A DNA stretch of 64,000 bases. Origin: SIAQ01 sp964484265. Its GTDB lineage: Bacteria; Planctomycetota; Planctomycetia; Gemmatales; Gemmataceae. Position numbers and translations under genes: made by a program. Position 1 is the first letter of the stretch, and each line of letters starts with the position of its first letter. Positions 15,954 to 25,552 of this stretch are shown piece by piece. Below the pieces are notes generated by a model. It did not search any database. It was not told the DNA's origin and saw nothing but the letters and a program-made list of their open reading frames with translations. The stretch is from positions 1-64,000 of the forward strand of contig CAZAFH010000028.1 in the NCBI GenBank assembly GCA_964484265.1. Reading direction: 5' to 3'.

Positions 15954-18900
15954 CTATCCCACAACCAGATTGACCATCTTCCCGGGCACGACGATGACTT
16001 TCTTGATCGTCTTGCCTTCGAGGGCTGGTTTTACCTTGTCGTCGCTTTTCGCCGTCGCTTCGAGCGCCGCCTTGTCGAGACCGGCAGCGACGGTGATGAC
16101 GCAGCGCAGCTTGCCATTGATCTGCACGGGGATGTCTACCGTGTCTGCCTTCAGGAGGCTGGCGTCGAACCCGGGCCAAGGCTCGTATGCGAGCGTGCTG
16201 CGGTCGCTTACGCTCCCGGCTCGCCCATGTAGAGCTTGCCAAATCTCCTCGGCGATATGCGGTGCGAACGGCGCGAGCAGCAGCATGAACGTTCTCAGCA
16301 CGCTCTTGGACCGCACCGGCTGCTTGGTCATGTGGTTCGTCAGTTCCATCATCGCCGCGATCGCGGTGTTGAACGACATCGTGTCGAGATCGTAGGTCAC
16401 GCGCTGGATGGTGTGATGCAGCATGCGCAGCGTGTCCTTGTCGGGTTCGACATCCTGCACGGCATCGAGCAGCTTGACTGCCTCGTGCCGATCGTCGATC
16501 ACTAGCCGCCAGACGCGATTCAGGAAGCGGTACACGCCCTCGACGCCGCGCATGCTCCAGGGCTTGACCGCTTCCAGAGGGCCCATGAACATTTCGTAGA
16601 GGCGCAGGCTATCGGCGCCGTATTCGTTGACGACCTCATCCGGATTGACGACGTTCTTTCGGCTCTTGGACATCTTGTCCGATCGCCCGGTCAGCTCGAT
16701 GCGAGTGTCCTTCAGATACGTCTTGCCGCCTTCCTTGACGATCTGTTCCTCGGTCAACGGGCAAAAGCGATCGGGATCGGTTGACGGATTGCGCAGCACG
16801 CAAATCTCGCCCTTCTCGTCATCCTTGAGGCGAATGACGTTCAGCTTCAGCTTGTCGATCGGTCCCTGATTCGCTTCAAACACCGTCAGCGATACGTGAT
16901 AATCCGTATCACCCAGAATCATCCCCTGATTCACCAGTTTCTGAAACGGCTCGGCGACTGGGACGTGACCGCGGTCGAACAGCACCTTGTGCCAAAAGCG
17001 CGAGTAGAGCAGGTGCAGAACCGCGTGCTCGGCACCGCCGACGTAGAGATCGACGGGCAGCCAATGCCTGAGCTTGGCGGGATCGCAGAACGCACTGGCG
17101 TTCTGCGGATCGATAAAGCGCAGATAGTACCAGCACGAACCCGCCCACTGCGGCATCGTGTTCGTCTCGCGGCGATAACGCTTGCCGTCGCGTTCGACGA
17201 TCAGCCAATCCTTCGCCTTCGAGAGCGGCGGCTCGGGGTTGCCCGTCGGCTTGTAGTCCTCGACGACCGGCAGGCATAGCGGCAGTTCCGAAATCGCAAC
17301 CGGTTCGATCGCCCCAGTCGCATTTCCCGCGGCATCGATTTCGTGCAAAATCGGAAACGGCTCGCCCCAGTAACGCTGCCGGCTGAACAGCCAATCGCGC
17401 AGCTTGTAATTGATCTTGCGCTCGCCTCGGCCTTCGCTTTCCAGCTTCGCGGCAATCTGCTTCTTGAATTCCACCGTCGTCAGGCCGTCGAAGCTTCCCG
17501 AATTGATGGCGATGCCCTCGTCGGCGAAACATTCCGGGAAGATTTCGACATGATGGCGATACAGTTGTTCGATGACTTTGTACACATCATGCCCAAATGC
17601 ATCCCAGTAGCGGACGGATTTGCTCAGCACCTCGACTTCGAGCCGATTGAGCGTCTCGGCATTCGATTCAGGTTGCGTCAGCTTGTTCTCGGTAAAGCGC
17701 GGATCGACGCCCATTTTTTTGAGCACTGCCAGAACTCTTGATTCCTCGAACCAGCGCTTCGTCGGCAACACAACAGGTCGAATCGGCAGCTTGAAACGCT
17801 GGGCAAACTCAAAGTCGCGCTGATCGTGCGCGGGTACGGCCATGATCGCGCCGGTCCCGTAGCTGACGAGCACGTAATCGGCGATCCAGATCGGAATCGC
17901 CTCGAGATTGACGGGGTTGATCGCGTACGCTCCGGTGAAGACGCCAGTCTTTTTCTTGGCGAGTTCGGTTCGCTCCAGATCGCTTTTGCCCGCCGCCTCG
18001 ATCTTATAAGCATCGACGGCGGCCTTTTGCTCGGGCGTCGTGATCACGTCGATCAGCGGATGCTCGGGCGACAGCACCACATAAGTCGCGCCGAATAGCG
18101 TGTCCGGGCGGGTCGTGAATACGCGAATTCGTCCGTGGTCCGTAGTCCGTGGTCCGTGGTTGGATTGCGACGGACTACGGACTACGGACGACGGACGTAT
18201 TTCGAAATCGACTTCGGCTCCCTCGCTTCGCCCGATCCAGTTGCGCTGCTGCTCTTTGATTGCGTGAGGCCAATCGACGGTTTCGAGGTCGTCGAGCAGG
18301 CGTTCGGCGTAATCGGTGATGCGCAGCATCCACTGCTTGAGCGGCATGCGGACGACGGGATGATTGCCCCGCTCGGATTTTCCGTCGATGACTTCCTCGT
18401 TCGCCAGCACCGTGCCCAGCGCGGGGCACCAGTTCACCGGCACCTCGGCCTGGTAGGCGAGCCGTTTGGAATCGCGATATGCGCGCACGGCTGCGTCGCC
18501 TTTCGTCTGCACGTCCGGAGGGATCGGCAGGTCAGCGATCGCTCGGCCTTTGCGCTGCTCGGAATCGTACCAGGTATCGAACAGAACGAGGAAGATCCAC
18601 TGCGTCCACTTGAAATAGTTCGGATCGGTCGTATCAACCTCGCGGTCCCAGTCGTAGCTGAAGCCGAGCATCTTGATCTGTCGGCGAAACGTCGCGATGT
18701 TGTTCTGCGTGGTGACGCGAGGATGCGTGCCGGTCTGGATCGCATATTGTTCCGCGGGTAGGCCGAAAGCATCCCAGCCCATCGGATGCAGGACGTTGAA
18801 ACCGCGCATGCGCTTGTAGCGAGCGAGGATGTCGGTCGCGGTGTAGCCTTCGGGATGACCGACGTGGAGGCCGGCGCCGGACGGATACGGGAACATGTCG

Positions 18901-19010
18901 AGGATGTAGTACTTCGGCTTCGCGGAATCGTCCGGCGTTTTGAAGGTCTTGTCGCCCTCCCAGACCTGTTGCCAACGCGGCTCGATCACCTTCGGATTAT
19001 AACTCGGCAT
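15954..19010 (-). CDS. leuS: Leucyl-tRNA synthetase
   Basis: A 1018-aa class I aminoacyl-tRNA synthetase charging tRNA-Leu. The HIGH motif is HVGH (residues 49-52, in GLHVGHPEGY) and the KMSKS loop is DKMSKSRKN around residue 780. The CP1 editing domain begins near residue 265 and contains FTTRPDT. The C-terminal anticodon-binding and VNGKLR-like (QINGKLRC) segments are present. At about 160 residues longer than the E. coli enzyme, it has extra sequence around 455-500 and 715-770. It also carries a 22-codon palindromic repeat insertion near residues 272-294 (see repeat at 18131). The ATG at 19010 follows GAGGAG by ten bases; the frame is open upstream into a repeat. Confidence 0.97.
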   Translation of the reverse strand: MPSYNPKVIEPRWQQVWEGDKTFKTPDDSAKPKYYILDMFPYPSGAGLHVGHPEGYTATDILARYKRMRGFNVLHPMGWDAFGLPAEQYAIQTGTHPRVTTQNNIATFRRQIKMLGFSYDWDREVDTTDPNYFKWTQWIFLVLFDTWYDSEQRKGRAIADLPIPPDVQTKGDAAVRAYRDSKRLAYQAEVPVNWCPALGTVLANEEVIDGKSERGNHPVVRMPLKQWMLRITDYAERLLDDLETVDWPHAIKEQQRNWIGRSEGAEVDFEIRPSSVVRSPSQSNHGPRTTDHGRIRVFTTRPDTLFGATYVVLSPEHPLIDVITTPEQKAAVDAYKIEAAGKSDLERTELAKKKTGVFTGAYAINPVNLEAIPIWIADYVLVSYGTGAIMAVPAHDQRDFEFAQRFKLPIRPVVLPTKRWFEESRVLAVLKKMGVDPRFTENKLTQPESNAETLNRLEVEVLSKSVRYWDAFGHDVYKVIEQLYRHHVEIFPECFADEGIAINSGSFDGLTTVEFKKQIAAKLESEGRGERKINYKLRDWLFSRQRYWGEPFPILHEIDAAGNATGAIEPVAISELPLCLPVVEDYKPTGNPEPPLSKAKDWLIVERDGKRYRRETNTMPQWAGSCWYYLRFIDPQNASAFCDPAKLRHWLPVDLYVGGAEHAVLHLLYSRFWHKVLFDRGHVPVAEPFQKLVNQGMILGDTDYHVSLTVFEANQGPIDKLKLNVIRLKDDEKGEICVLRNPSTDPDRFCPLTEEQIVKEGGKTYLKDTRIELTGRSDKMSKSRKNVVNPDEVVNEYGADSLRLYEMFMGPLEAVKPWSMRGVEGVYRFLNRVWRLVIDDRHEAVKLLDAVQDVEPDKDTLRMLHHTIQRVTYDLDTMSFNTAIAAMMELTNHMTKQPVRSKSVLRTFMLLLAPFAPHIAEEIWQALHGRAGSVSDRSTLAYEPWPGFDASLLKADTVDIPVQINGKLRCVITVAAGLDKAALEATAKSDDKVKPALEGKTIKKVIVVPGKMVNLVVG
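18131..18196. repeat. 66-bp inverted heptamer repeat in frame within leuS
   Basis: Two 27-bp arms (18131-18157 and 18170-18196) are reverse complements at 25 of 27 positions, with a 12-nt loop. Each arm is built of four tandem heptamers of the type GTCCGTG/GTCCGTA. The element is 66 nt, a multiple of three, so leuS stays in frame. The encoded peptide reads RPSSVVRSPSQSNHGPRTTD then HGR. It falls between VDFEI and IRVFTTRPDT, where other LeuRS proteins have only a short hairpin turn. Confidence 0.9.
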
Positions 19011-19042
19011 TTGCGAAAGACTCCTCGTATATTCAACCCGCC

Positions 19043-19097
19043 CCGCTTGCGACTTAGCGCTCCGCATGGAGTATGCGGAGCGCTAAGCCGCAAGCGG
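19043..19097. repeat. Inverted repeat of the GAGCGCTAAGCCGCAAGCGG family
   Basis: Arms at 19043-19067 and 19073-19097 are 25 bp each with a single mismatch and a 5-nt loop. The right arm reads ATGCGGAGCGCTAAGCCGCA then AGCGG. It lies upstream of leuS and downstream of the AAA gene on the minus strand. The same core recurs at 38671-38730 and, as one arm, at 6545-6574. Confidence 0.9.
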
Positions 19098-19163
19098 CAA
19101 CGCGGTCGCTTCAATGCGCGATTAGATTGCTATGGGTTTAGCTTACCTTGTCCGCACGGGTCG

Positions 19164-20678
19164 TCAACGGAGCGGTAGTTCGCCGATCGATGGAGTGAAG
19201 CCGAGGATGCGTTTCGTCAGATCGCCACCAAAGAGAACGATCTCATTCATCGCCTCGCGAAAGTCGTCATCGCGGAGACGCAACGGCGATGAACTCTCAC
19301 CGCGTTCGAGGGCGATCATGACAGCCTTGCGCACGAGTTCCTGAATGAACGCTGGCGACGATCCATCGGCACGGTCGAGCAAAGGCTCGATGTTCACGCC
19401 CGACAAATCCACATCCGCGGCAAAGCGTGCAAAGAGACGCCGCCGTTCGCCGCGGTCGGGCAGCGGAAAACAGAACGTCTGATCGACGCGGCCCGGTCTG
19501 GAAGCGAGCGCCTTCTCCAGAGATTCAGGCCGGTTGGTGGTCAGGATAAACAAGCAATCCGACTGCGGCCCGAGACCATCCATCGCTTCCATGAGGCTGT
19601 GCAGCGTCGTGTTGTTGATAACATCCGTGCGGTCGGCGGCGACCAGATCGACGTCCTCAAGAACGATGATCGCCGGCGCCAGTCGTTTGCCATACTCGCA
19701 CGCTTCGCGGATAAAGGCCATGTTGGCGCCGGATAAGACGATGACGGTACACTTACACATGGAGGCGATGTACTTCGTGACCAGCGTCTTACCCGTGCCT
19801 GGCGGACCGTGAAATAACAACCCTCGCTGGGTGCGCTGGCCGGCTTTCCGCAACGATTCTTGCTGTGTGAGAAAGAAGAGCGTGTTTCGCTCGATGACTC
19901 GCAACAGCGCATCAGGCAGGACAATCTGTTCGAGCGGGACAGTTGGAATGGGATGAAGCCTGATGTCAAATCGCTCCTCGTAGTTTTCGGTGGGCTCGAG
20001 TGAGATTGACTTCCGCATAAAGACGCTCTCTTCGGTCATGCGCTTTTCGATGAGCCGCCACGCCCGCTCGGCGCCCCGGGCATTCTTCGTGAAGATCTCC
20101 ATTTTCGTCGGGATGCGATAGATCTTTTCAGGCGCGTTGATCAGAACAACAAAAGGCTCGCCTTCGACCCTGAGAAAATACAATGCATTACGCGCACATG
20201 GGTATTTTGTATCCGTGGAGGCCGACACCATGTCCCATTGCAACTCCATAGTACGCGGATTACTTGCGAGCAGAAGACCCACGGTGATGCCCATTCCGCC
20301 ATAAGCGAAACCAGCTTGCGGTAGGCCAACTCCGAAGACATTTGCGTCGCCATCCTGTGATATGCTGATCGCGTCAAGGGCTCGTTGAAGATCGATACGG
20401 TCGCGGCTCGGAATGTCTCGAAGCGTGGCAACGCCCGAAGAAGATGACACGATGCCGAGGTGATTGCGAATCCGCCAGCCGACGCCGTCCAACGTATTGG
20501 CGAACAACAGTGCCGCCGCCGCCACGCCGAACGCGAAAAATATAGCAATGTAAACGATTGGCTCTTGGTTGTTCACGGCTGCGACGACGACGCATGGCCA
20601 CGTGAGGAAGAAGCAGACCATTATCAAGGCGAAGGCGGCCACCCGAGACAACCGTAATGAAGTTAGACGCGCGAACAT
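19164..20678 (-). CDS. Membrane-anchored AAA ATPase
   Basis: A 504-aa protein with two N-terminal transmembrane helices (about 11-33 and 41-61), a middle domain of about 200 residues with no match I recognise, and a C-terminal AAA domain. Walker A is GPPGTGKT (291-298), Walker B IIVLEDVD (337-344), sensor 1 LTTNRPE, and the arginine-finger region RPGRVD. No protease domain follows, so it is not FtsH. It probably remodels or extracts membrane-associated proteins. The ATG at 20678 was chosen because the first transmembrane helix follows at once. Confidence 0.85.
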   Translation of the reverse strand: MFARLTSLRLSRVAAFALIMVCFFLTWPCVVVAAVNNQEPIVYIAIFFAFGVAAAALLFANTLDGVGWRIRNHLGIVSSSSGVATLRDIPSRDRIDLQRALDAISISQDGDANVFGVGLPQAGFAYGGMGITVGLLLASNPRTMELQWDMVSASTDTKYPCARNALYFLRVEGEPFVVLINAPEKIYRIPTKMEIFTKNARGAERAWRLIEKRMTEESVFMRKSISLEPTENYEERFDIRLHPIPTVPLEQIVLPDALLRVIERNTLFFLTQQESLRKAGQRTQRGLLFHGPPGTGKTLVTKYIASMCKCTVIVLSGANMAFIREACEYGKRLAPAIIVLEDVDLVAADRTDVINNTTLHSLMEAMDGLGPQSDCLFILTTNRPESLEKALASRPGRVDQTFCFPLPDRGERRRLFARFAADVDLSGVNIEPLLDRADGSSPAFIQELVRKAVMIALERGESSSPLRLRDDDFREAMNEIVLFGGDLTKRILGFTPSIGELPLR

Positions 20679-20755
20679 GAAGGGATCCCTTTTTCCACAT
20701 GGACTAATAAATGAGTTTACATGTCGGACGGAGGTTCGCAGGGGATCTTCGTTCT

Positions 20756-21439
20756 TCACCGCTTGCACGCCGCACGCACAACCGGCAACATCAATCGCGC
20801 CATTTCGGCGTGGCCGCGCGGGTTGGGGTGGCATTGATCGGTCGTCCAACTGCCGATGTCGATGCCGGCGGCGTTTTGCTTAGTCCAGTGCGAGAAGTGA
20901 TCGACCAGCGGCGTCTTCGTCTCGGCGGCGACTTCTCGGCACACCTTCACATACTGTTCGAGCCGATCGTTGGGATGCTCGCCGAGGCCGTTGCGCGCGG
21001 CCTTGTCGCCCCAGCGTGGTTCGGTCATCAGGATCGGCGTGATGCCGGCTTGCTTTAGCCCGGCAAGGATGGCGTGCAGATTCTTGCGGTAGGCATCGAG
21101 TGAAATCCGCGAGTCCTTCGCGTTTTTGTCCACGTAGCTATCGTTCGTCCCGTACATGACTGTGACAATCGCCGGCTTGAGCTTGCGGATAGTGTCGAGG
21201 CGTTTCAGAGCCTGATCCGTCCGTTCCCCGCCGATGCCGACGTTGACGACATTGGCCTTGATACCGTCCTTCGCCAGGAGAAGTTGAACCTGATGAGCGA
21301 AGGTTTGGTCAGCCGTTACGCCGGGACGAACGCCGCGCGTGATCGAATCGCCGAGCGTGACGATCTTGATCGATGGCTCGCCAGCGAAAGTAAATGAGGC
21401 GACGGAAAACATAACAAACCAAAATGCAATAAATCGCAT
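20756..21439 (-). CDS. Secreted SGNH/GDSL-family hydrolase
   Basis: A 227-aa protein with a signal peptide (about 1-19) and the four SGNH blocks: GDSITRG with Ser32, GIGGERTD (block II Gly), YGTNDSY (block III Asn) and DQCHPNPRGH (block V Asp/His). The family hydrolyses esters, often acetyl groups on polysaccharides. A GGGGAG ribosome-binding site lies just before the ATG. It is divergent from the DUF1559 gene at 21684; the 244-bp gap between them shows no repeat. Confidence 0.93.
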   Translation of the reverse strand: MRFIAFWFVMFSVASFTFAGEPSIKIVTLGDSITRGVRPGVTADQTFAHQVQLLLAKDGIKANVVNVGIGGERTDQALKRLDTIRKLKPAIVTVMYGTNDSYVDKNAKDSRISLDAYRKNLHAILAGLKQAGITPILMTEPRWGDKAARNGLGEHPNDRLEQYVKVCREVAAETKTPLVDHFSHWTKQNAAGIDIGSWTTDQCHPNPRGHAEMARLMLPVVRAACKR

Positions 21440-21683
21440 GCGCTAGATCTCCCCGGGCTGCCTTTCGAAATCAATTAAACTCGGTATCAGCCGCAGGGAA
21501 GATTCTATGACTCGATGGTGGAAGGAATCGCAATTGCTAGTGGTTCACGCGATTCAGAACTAGCAAATCTGGTTTTCCTTTCTTAATTCATCAAATCATC
21601 ACAATGGCCTCCGTGAACCTACTTGCGTGCTGTGTAACATTTCGACACGATTACGCTTCTTTACCTCGCTGGAGGAATTTCGC

Positions 21684-22619
21684 ATGCGTGCCACTGAAGC
21701 ACGGAGACCAGGCTTCACACTGATCGAATTGCTCGTCGTCATCGCTATCATCGCCATTCTGATCGCCTTGCTCGTCCCAGCCGTGCAGAAGGTTCGAAGT
21801 GCTGCTGCCCAGATTCAATGCCAGAACAATCTGAAGCAGGTCGGCATCGCCATGCAGAGTTTTCAGAGTCAAAACAAACGGTTCCCACCCGGAGGCATTT
21901 CGGCGTCGGTCAGCGCGGACGTCAAACAGCGGCTTGGAATTTCCGCTGCTGGCGTGACGCACGGCTGGGCGATTTTCATCTTGCCGCACCTAGACCAAGG
22001 CCCCCTTTACCAGTTGTACAGCCTCAATGCCGATTGCACCTCGGCGGCGAACAAGACGGCTCGCGAGACGCCAGTCGTGGTGCTGCTCTGCCCTGCCGTG
22101 CCTTCCAGCGGTACAGCTAGGATGAACGTCACGGCCGCCGCGACGTTCGCCGCAGCAGATTACGCTCCTTGCAATGCCTACTCGTCGGCCCTTGAGACCG
22201 CGGGCTACGTGAACACCTGCGCGAACCGCAATGGAATACTTCAGGTCAATCTCTGCGTCAGCATTCCTGAGATCACCGATGGCACGTCGAACACCTTTCT
22301 GATCTCCGAGGACGCAGGCCGCCCGGATTTGCATCGCGCGGGCAGGATGGTGTCCGCCAACGGACAACTCGACGGCGGCTGGGCAGATCGTAATGCCGAA
22401 TACATCGTCCATGGCTTCAATGCGGCCGGCACGTCCAGCCCTGGGCCATGCCACACGAATTGTACGAACGGAAACGAAGTCTACAGCTTCCACCACGGCG
22501 CCGCCAATCACGTTTTCGCCGATGGCTCCGTGCGATCGATCAGCGCTGCCATGGATATTCGGCTGTTCGTTCGGCTCGTCACTCGTGCTGGAGAGGAAGT
22601 TTCGCCGTCTGATTTTTGA
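21684..22619 (+). CDS. DUF1559 protein with pilin-like N-terminus
   Basis: A 311-aa DUF1559 protein. The pseudopilin-like opening is RRPGFTLIELLVVIAIIAIL, then PAVQKVRSAA, with a Gly-Phe prepilin peptidase site. The C-terminal signature is FADGSVRSISAAMDI. It is shorter than the family member at 10696. The ATG at 21684 follows GGAGG. The next gene, 27 bp downstream, encodes a small lipoprotein, a common planctomycete pairing. Confidence 0.93.
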   Translation: MRATEARRPGFTLIELLVVIAIIAILIALLVPAVQKVRSAAAQIQCQNNLKQVGIAMQSFQSQNKRFPPGGISASVSADVKQRLGISAAGVTHGWAIFILPHLDQGPLYQLYSLNADCTSAANKTARETPVVVLLCPAVPSSGTARMNVTAAATFAAADYAPCNAYSSALETAGYVNTCANRNGILQVNLCVSIPEITDGTSNTFLISEDAGRPDLHRAGRMVSANGQLDGGWADRNAEYIVHGFNAAGTSSPGPCHTNCTNGNEVYSFHHGAANHVFADGSVRSISAAMDIRLFVRLVTRAGEEVSPSDF

Positions 22620-22646
22620 TCGAATCATTCAACGAGGGAACGATCC

Positions 22647-23093
22647 ATGCGATTTTCGGTTATCGCTTTTATTGCTTTGACCGCGACAATCTCGAATTCG
22701 GGATGCGGCAAGAAGAGTGAAAAAATCGCCGTGCATCCGGTTTCGGGCCAAATCTTCTACGCAGGCAAGCCAGCCGAGGGAATTCAGGTCTTCCTCAAGC
22801 CAACAACCGCTCCGGCAATGCCTCTCATCCCCGCGAATCCGCGAGGCATAACCGGGGCTGACGGATGGTTTCGCATCACGACCCATGGCAACGACGATGG
22901 AGCTGCGCCCGGCGGGTACCAGGTGCTGCTGCTCTGGCCTCCGCCGCCCAAGGACGGCCGCAATGAAACCGATTCCGATCGCTTGCTCGGGTGGTACGGC
23001 CCGGCCAATTCGAAGCTGAATATCGAAGTCAAGGAAGGCGACAACGTTCTGCCGCCGTTTCGTCTCAATGCCACATTCCAACCGGCGCCTTGA
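22647..23093 (+). CDS. Small lipoprotein with carboxypeptidase-regulatory-like fold
   Basis: A 148-aa protein with a signal peptide ending in a lipobox-like NSGC (Cys about residue 20). The rest resembles the single beta-sandwich of carboxypeptidase regulatory-like domains often found after DUF1559 genes: HPVSGQIFYAGKPAEGIQV opens it, ADGWFRITTHGNDDGAAPGG follows. Such proteins are probably lipid-anchored partners of the pseudopilin-like DUF1559 protein; this is inferred from gene order. Confidence 0.8.
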   Translation: MRFSVIAFIALTATISNSGCGKKSEKIAVHPVSGQIFYAGKPAEGIQVFLKPTTAPAMPLIPANPRGITGADGWFRITTHGNDDGAAPGGYQVLLLWPPPPKDGRNETDSDRLLGWYGPANSKLNIEVKEGDNVLPPFRLNATFQPAP

Positions 23094-23224
23094 GCATTAT
23101 TCTGGTGTCGGGGTTCCCGCCTCGCCGCCAGAGCGATAGCGATCCCTCTGATACATTTCTAATGGAAGCTCTATAATAATGAAATTCACCGATTCGCGTG
23201 GCACGATCCCTAGGGCACGTACGA

Positions 23225-24031
23225 ATGTTCAACGAACCCGCTCGGACGCCGTATGACCTGAATTGGGTGATGTTCGGCATTCGCGTGCGGGTTCATCCGT
23301 TTTTCTGGCTGATGAGCATCATCATGGGCGCCAGCGGCGGATTCAACTTCACCAATCTCGCCATCTGGGTGGGATGTGTCTTTGTCTCCATCCTCATCCA
23401 CGAACTCGGCCACATCTGGATGGGGCAATTCTTCGGCTCGCATGGCCACATCGTGCTCTATAGTTTCGGTGGCCTGGCGATCGGCAGCGTCAATTTGCAT
23501 CGGCGCTGGCAGCGCATTGCCGTCAGCGCGGCGGGACCGGGAGCGGGGTTTGTCTTTCTCGGATTGGTCATGGCGGTGCTATGGGCCGTCAATCCGGAGA
23601 CTTTCCCGGCCTATGTCGCCGCTCCGGCGCACTTGCTGGGAATTCCCGTAGAGTGGCTGCCATTTCCGCGTGCGCAACCCAATTTCTTGCTTTTTACCGC
23701 GATATTTTACCTCGTCTTTATCAACATTATTTGGGGCCTGGTGAATCTGCTGCCGATTTGGCCTCTCGATGGCGGACAGATCACCAAGGATGTCTGCGAA
23801 GGCATCTCCGCGGAACGCGGGCTGACGACGGCACTCGGGATCTCGATGATCACTGCGGGCATTCTCGCGCTGCATAGCTTTGTGGTGGCATCAGGGCGGA
23901 CGTTTCTGCCGTTGCCGTTTGGTTCGCTCTATTCGGGGATTTTTTTCGCTGTCATGTCAGTGCAGAGTTTCCTGCTGATGCAGCAGGAATACCAGAGACG
24001 CAACTGGTCCGAGCAACATTGGGATGACTGA
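23225..24031 (+). CDS. M50-family intramembrane metalloprotease
   Basis: A 268-aa polytopic membrane protein with the zinc motif HELGH (residues 59-63) inside a hydrophobic helix and LDGGQ in a later helix, which supplies the third zinc ligand. About five hydrophobic segments are visible. This places it in the site-2 protease-like family that cleaves within membranes, often for regulated proteolysis. There is no PDZ domain. The ATG at 23225 is preferred; a GTG at 23198 would add nine residues. The substrate is unknown. Confidence 0.88.
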   Translation: MFNEPARTPYDLNWVMFGIRVRVHPFFWLMSIIMGASGGFNFTNLAIWVGCVFVSILIHELGHIWMGQFFGSHGHIVLYSFGGLAIGSVNLHRRWQRIAVSAAGPGAGFVFLGLVMAVLWAVNPETFPAYVAAPAHLLGIPVEWLPFPRAQPNFLLFTAIFYLVFINIIWGLVNLLPIWPLDGGQITKDVCEGISAERGLTTALGISMITAGILALHSFVVASGRTFLPLPFGSLYSGIFFAVMSVQSFLLMQQEYQRRNWSEQHWDD

Positions 24032-24085
24032 GATTCCGTTAACGAAAAACCCAGATTGAGAAGGCGCTAGCATAGGGCGATCACC

Positions 24086-25459
24086 ATGCAAACATTTCGA
24101 AATCCTGTTTACGACTGGCTGGCGCAGAATCCGCAAAAGATTCCGTGGATAGTTGCCGGGCTATTGCTTCTCACACTGATGATGTTGCCCTTGATCGTCT
24201 ACGCTCTACCTTTCATTAAGGTTCCGTTGCGGTACAACATCCGCAATCTTCAATCCCGCTGGAAGACGACACTGGTGACCGCACTCGCGTTTACGATGGT
24301 CACCGCGTTGTTGACCGTGATGCTCGCGTTCGTCAAGGGTATGGATCGGTTGACGGAAGGCACTGGGAATCCAGGCAATGTCATGGTCATGTCGGATGGA
24401 GCAACGGACGAGGCCTTCAGCAGCCTGCCGCCTTTCAGCGTCGGCGATTTGCCGTCCGAATTGCAACGCGAGATCGTTAAGTCAGGCGATCAAAAATTTC
24501 TCGCGGCACAGGAAGTCTATGTTGTCGTCACGTACCTGATCCCCAATCCCGCGCCAGGCGGGCGGAAACGCCGCTTCGTCCAAATGCGCGGCCTGGACAA
24601 TCCACGCATCGCTGGGCTTGTGCATGAGGTCGAACTGATGAGCGGCGATTGGCCGAGCGGCAGCGGCGTACGCGATCTTGGTGGCGGAGAAACCGCGAAC
24701 GAAGTCGTACTCGGGAATGGCGTGGCGCGCGTCTTCGGCGCCGATCTTGGCAAAGACGTGCTCGAACCCGGCGACATCGTCAATCTCGGTCCGCGCAAGT
24801 GGGTGGTGACGGGCGTCATGAAGGAAGCGAACTCGGCATTTGGGTCTGAAGTCTGGGCACGCGATCGGCCGGTTCAAGAAACCTTCGGCCGGCGCAATTC
24901 CTACAGCACTTACGTCGTTCGCACGGAAGATCTCAGCAAGGCGAAAATAGCCGTCGGCCTTTTGAAGAACCTGCGCGTCGAGCGCAACCTTCAGGCGAAC
25001 ACCGAGCGCGACTACTACGCGAAGCTCTCCGAAACAAGCCAGGGGTTTAGCCGGGCGATTTACTTCGTCGCCTTCGTGATGGCGCTCGGCGGCATCTTCG
25101 GAATCATGAATACGATGTACGCCGCGATAAGCCAGCGAAGCAAGGATATCGGCGTTTTGCGATTGATGGGCTATCGCCGCTGGCAGATTTTGATGTGCTT
25201 TCAGTTCGAGTCGATCGTCATTGCCCTCGCCGGCGGCGTGCTGGGGTGCCTATTTACCTATCTCGTGTTCAATGGTTGGACTGCCACAAGTATCGTCGGC
25301 GGGCAAGGCGGCGGCGGGAAGAGCGTCGTCCTTCGGCTCACCGTGGATGCCGGCGTCATCGGCATCGGCATGCTCTTCAGCCTCATCATGGGTGCTTTCG
25401 GCGGTATCCTGCCGTCGTTCGGCGCGATGCGTCTGCGGCCGCTCGAATCGCTGAAATAA
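24086..25459 (+). CDS. FtsX/MacB-type ABC transporter permease
   Basis: A 457-aa protein with one N-terminal transmembrane helix pair (about 20-45 and 65-85), a large extracytoplasmic domain (about 95-320) and three C-terminal helices, matching the FtsX-like permease layout. The conserved LRLMGYRRWQI segment lies after the second core helix. It lacks its own ATPase and none is adjacent, so the partner must be encoded elsewhere. Likely roles are lipoprotein or peptide export or mechanical signalling. It is 54 bp after the M50 gene. Confidence 0.88.
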   Translation: MQTFRNPVYDWLAQNPQKIPWIVAGLLLLTLMMLPLIVYALPFIKVPLRYNIRNLQSRWKTTLVTALAFTMVTALLTVMLAFVKGMDRLTEGTGNPGNVMVMSDGATDEAFSSLPPFSVGDLPSELQREIVKSGDQKFLAAQEVYVVVTYLIPNPAPGGRKRRFVQMRGLDNPRIAGLVHEVELMSGDWPSGSGVRDLGGGETANEVVLGNGVARVFGADLGKDVLEPGDIVNLGPRKWVVTGVMKEANSAFGSEVWARDRPVQETFGRRNSYSTYVVRTEDLSKAKIAVGLLKNLRVERNLQANTERDYYAKLSETSQGFSRAIYFVAFVMALGGIFGIMNTMYAAISQRSKDIGVLRLMGYRRWQILMCFQFESIVIALAGGVLGCLFTYLVFNGWTATSIVGGQGGGGKSVVLRLTVDAGVIGIGMLFSLIMGAFGGILPSFGAMRLRPLESLK

Positions 25460-25466
25460 GTGCGAT

Positions 25467-25541
25467 GGGCGAGTAGAGGGCGTCAGCCGCCTGACTCTTG
25501 AGAAGCTCAAAGAATCAGGAGGCTAATGCGCCCCGCTCGCC
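25467..25541. repeat. Inverted repeat of the GGCGAG...GTCAGCC...CTGATTCT family
   Basis: Arms at 25467-25498 and 25511-25541 are imperfect reverse complements of the consensus GGCGAGCGGG-GCGTCAGCC-CCTGATTCT. It fills the gap between the convergent permease and HEAT-repeat genes. A single-arm copy is at 49499-49530. A role as bidirectional terminator is plausible. Confidence 0.8.
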
Positions 25542-25552
25542 GTTCGGCCGTG

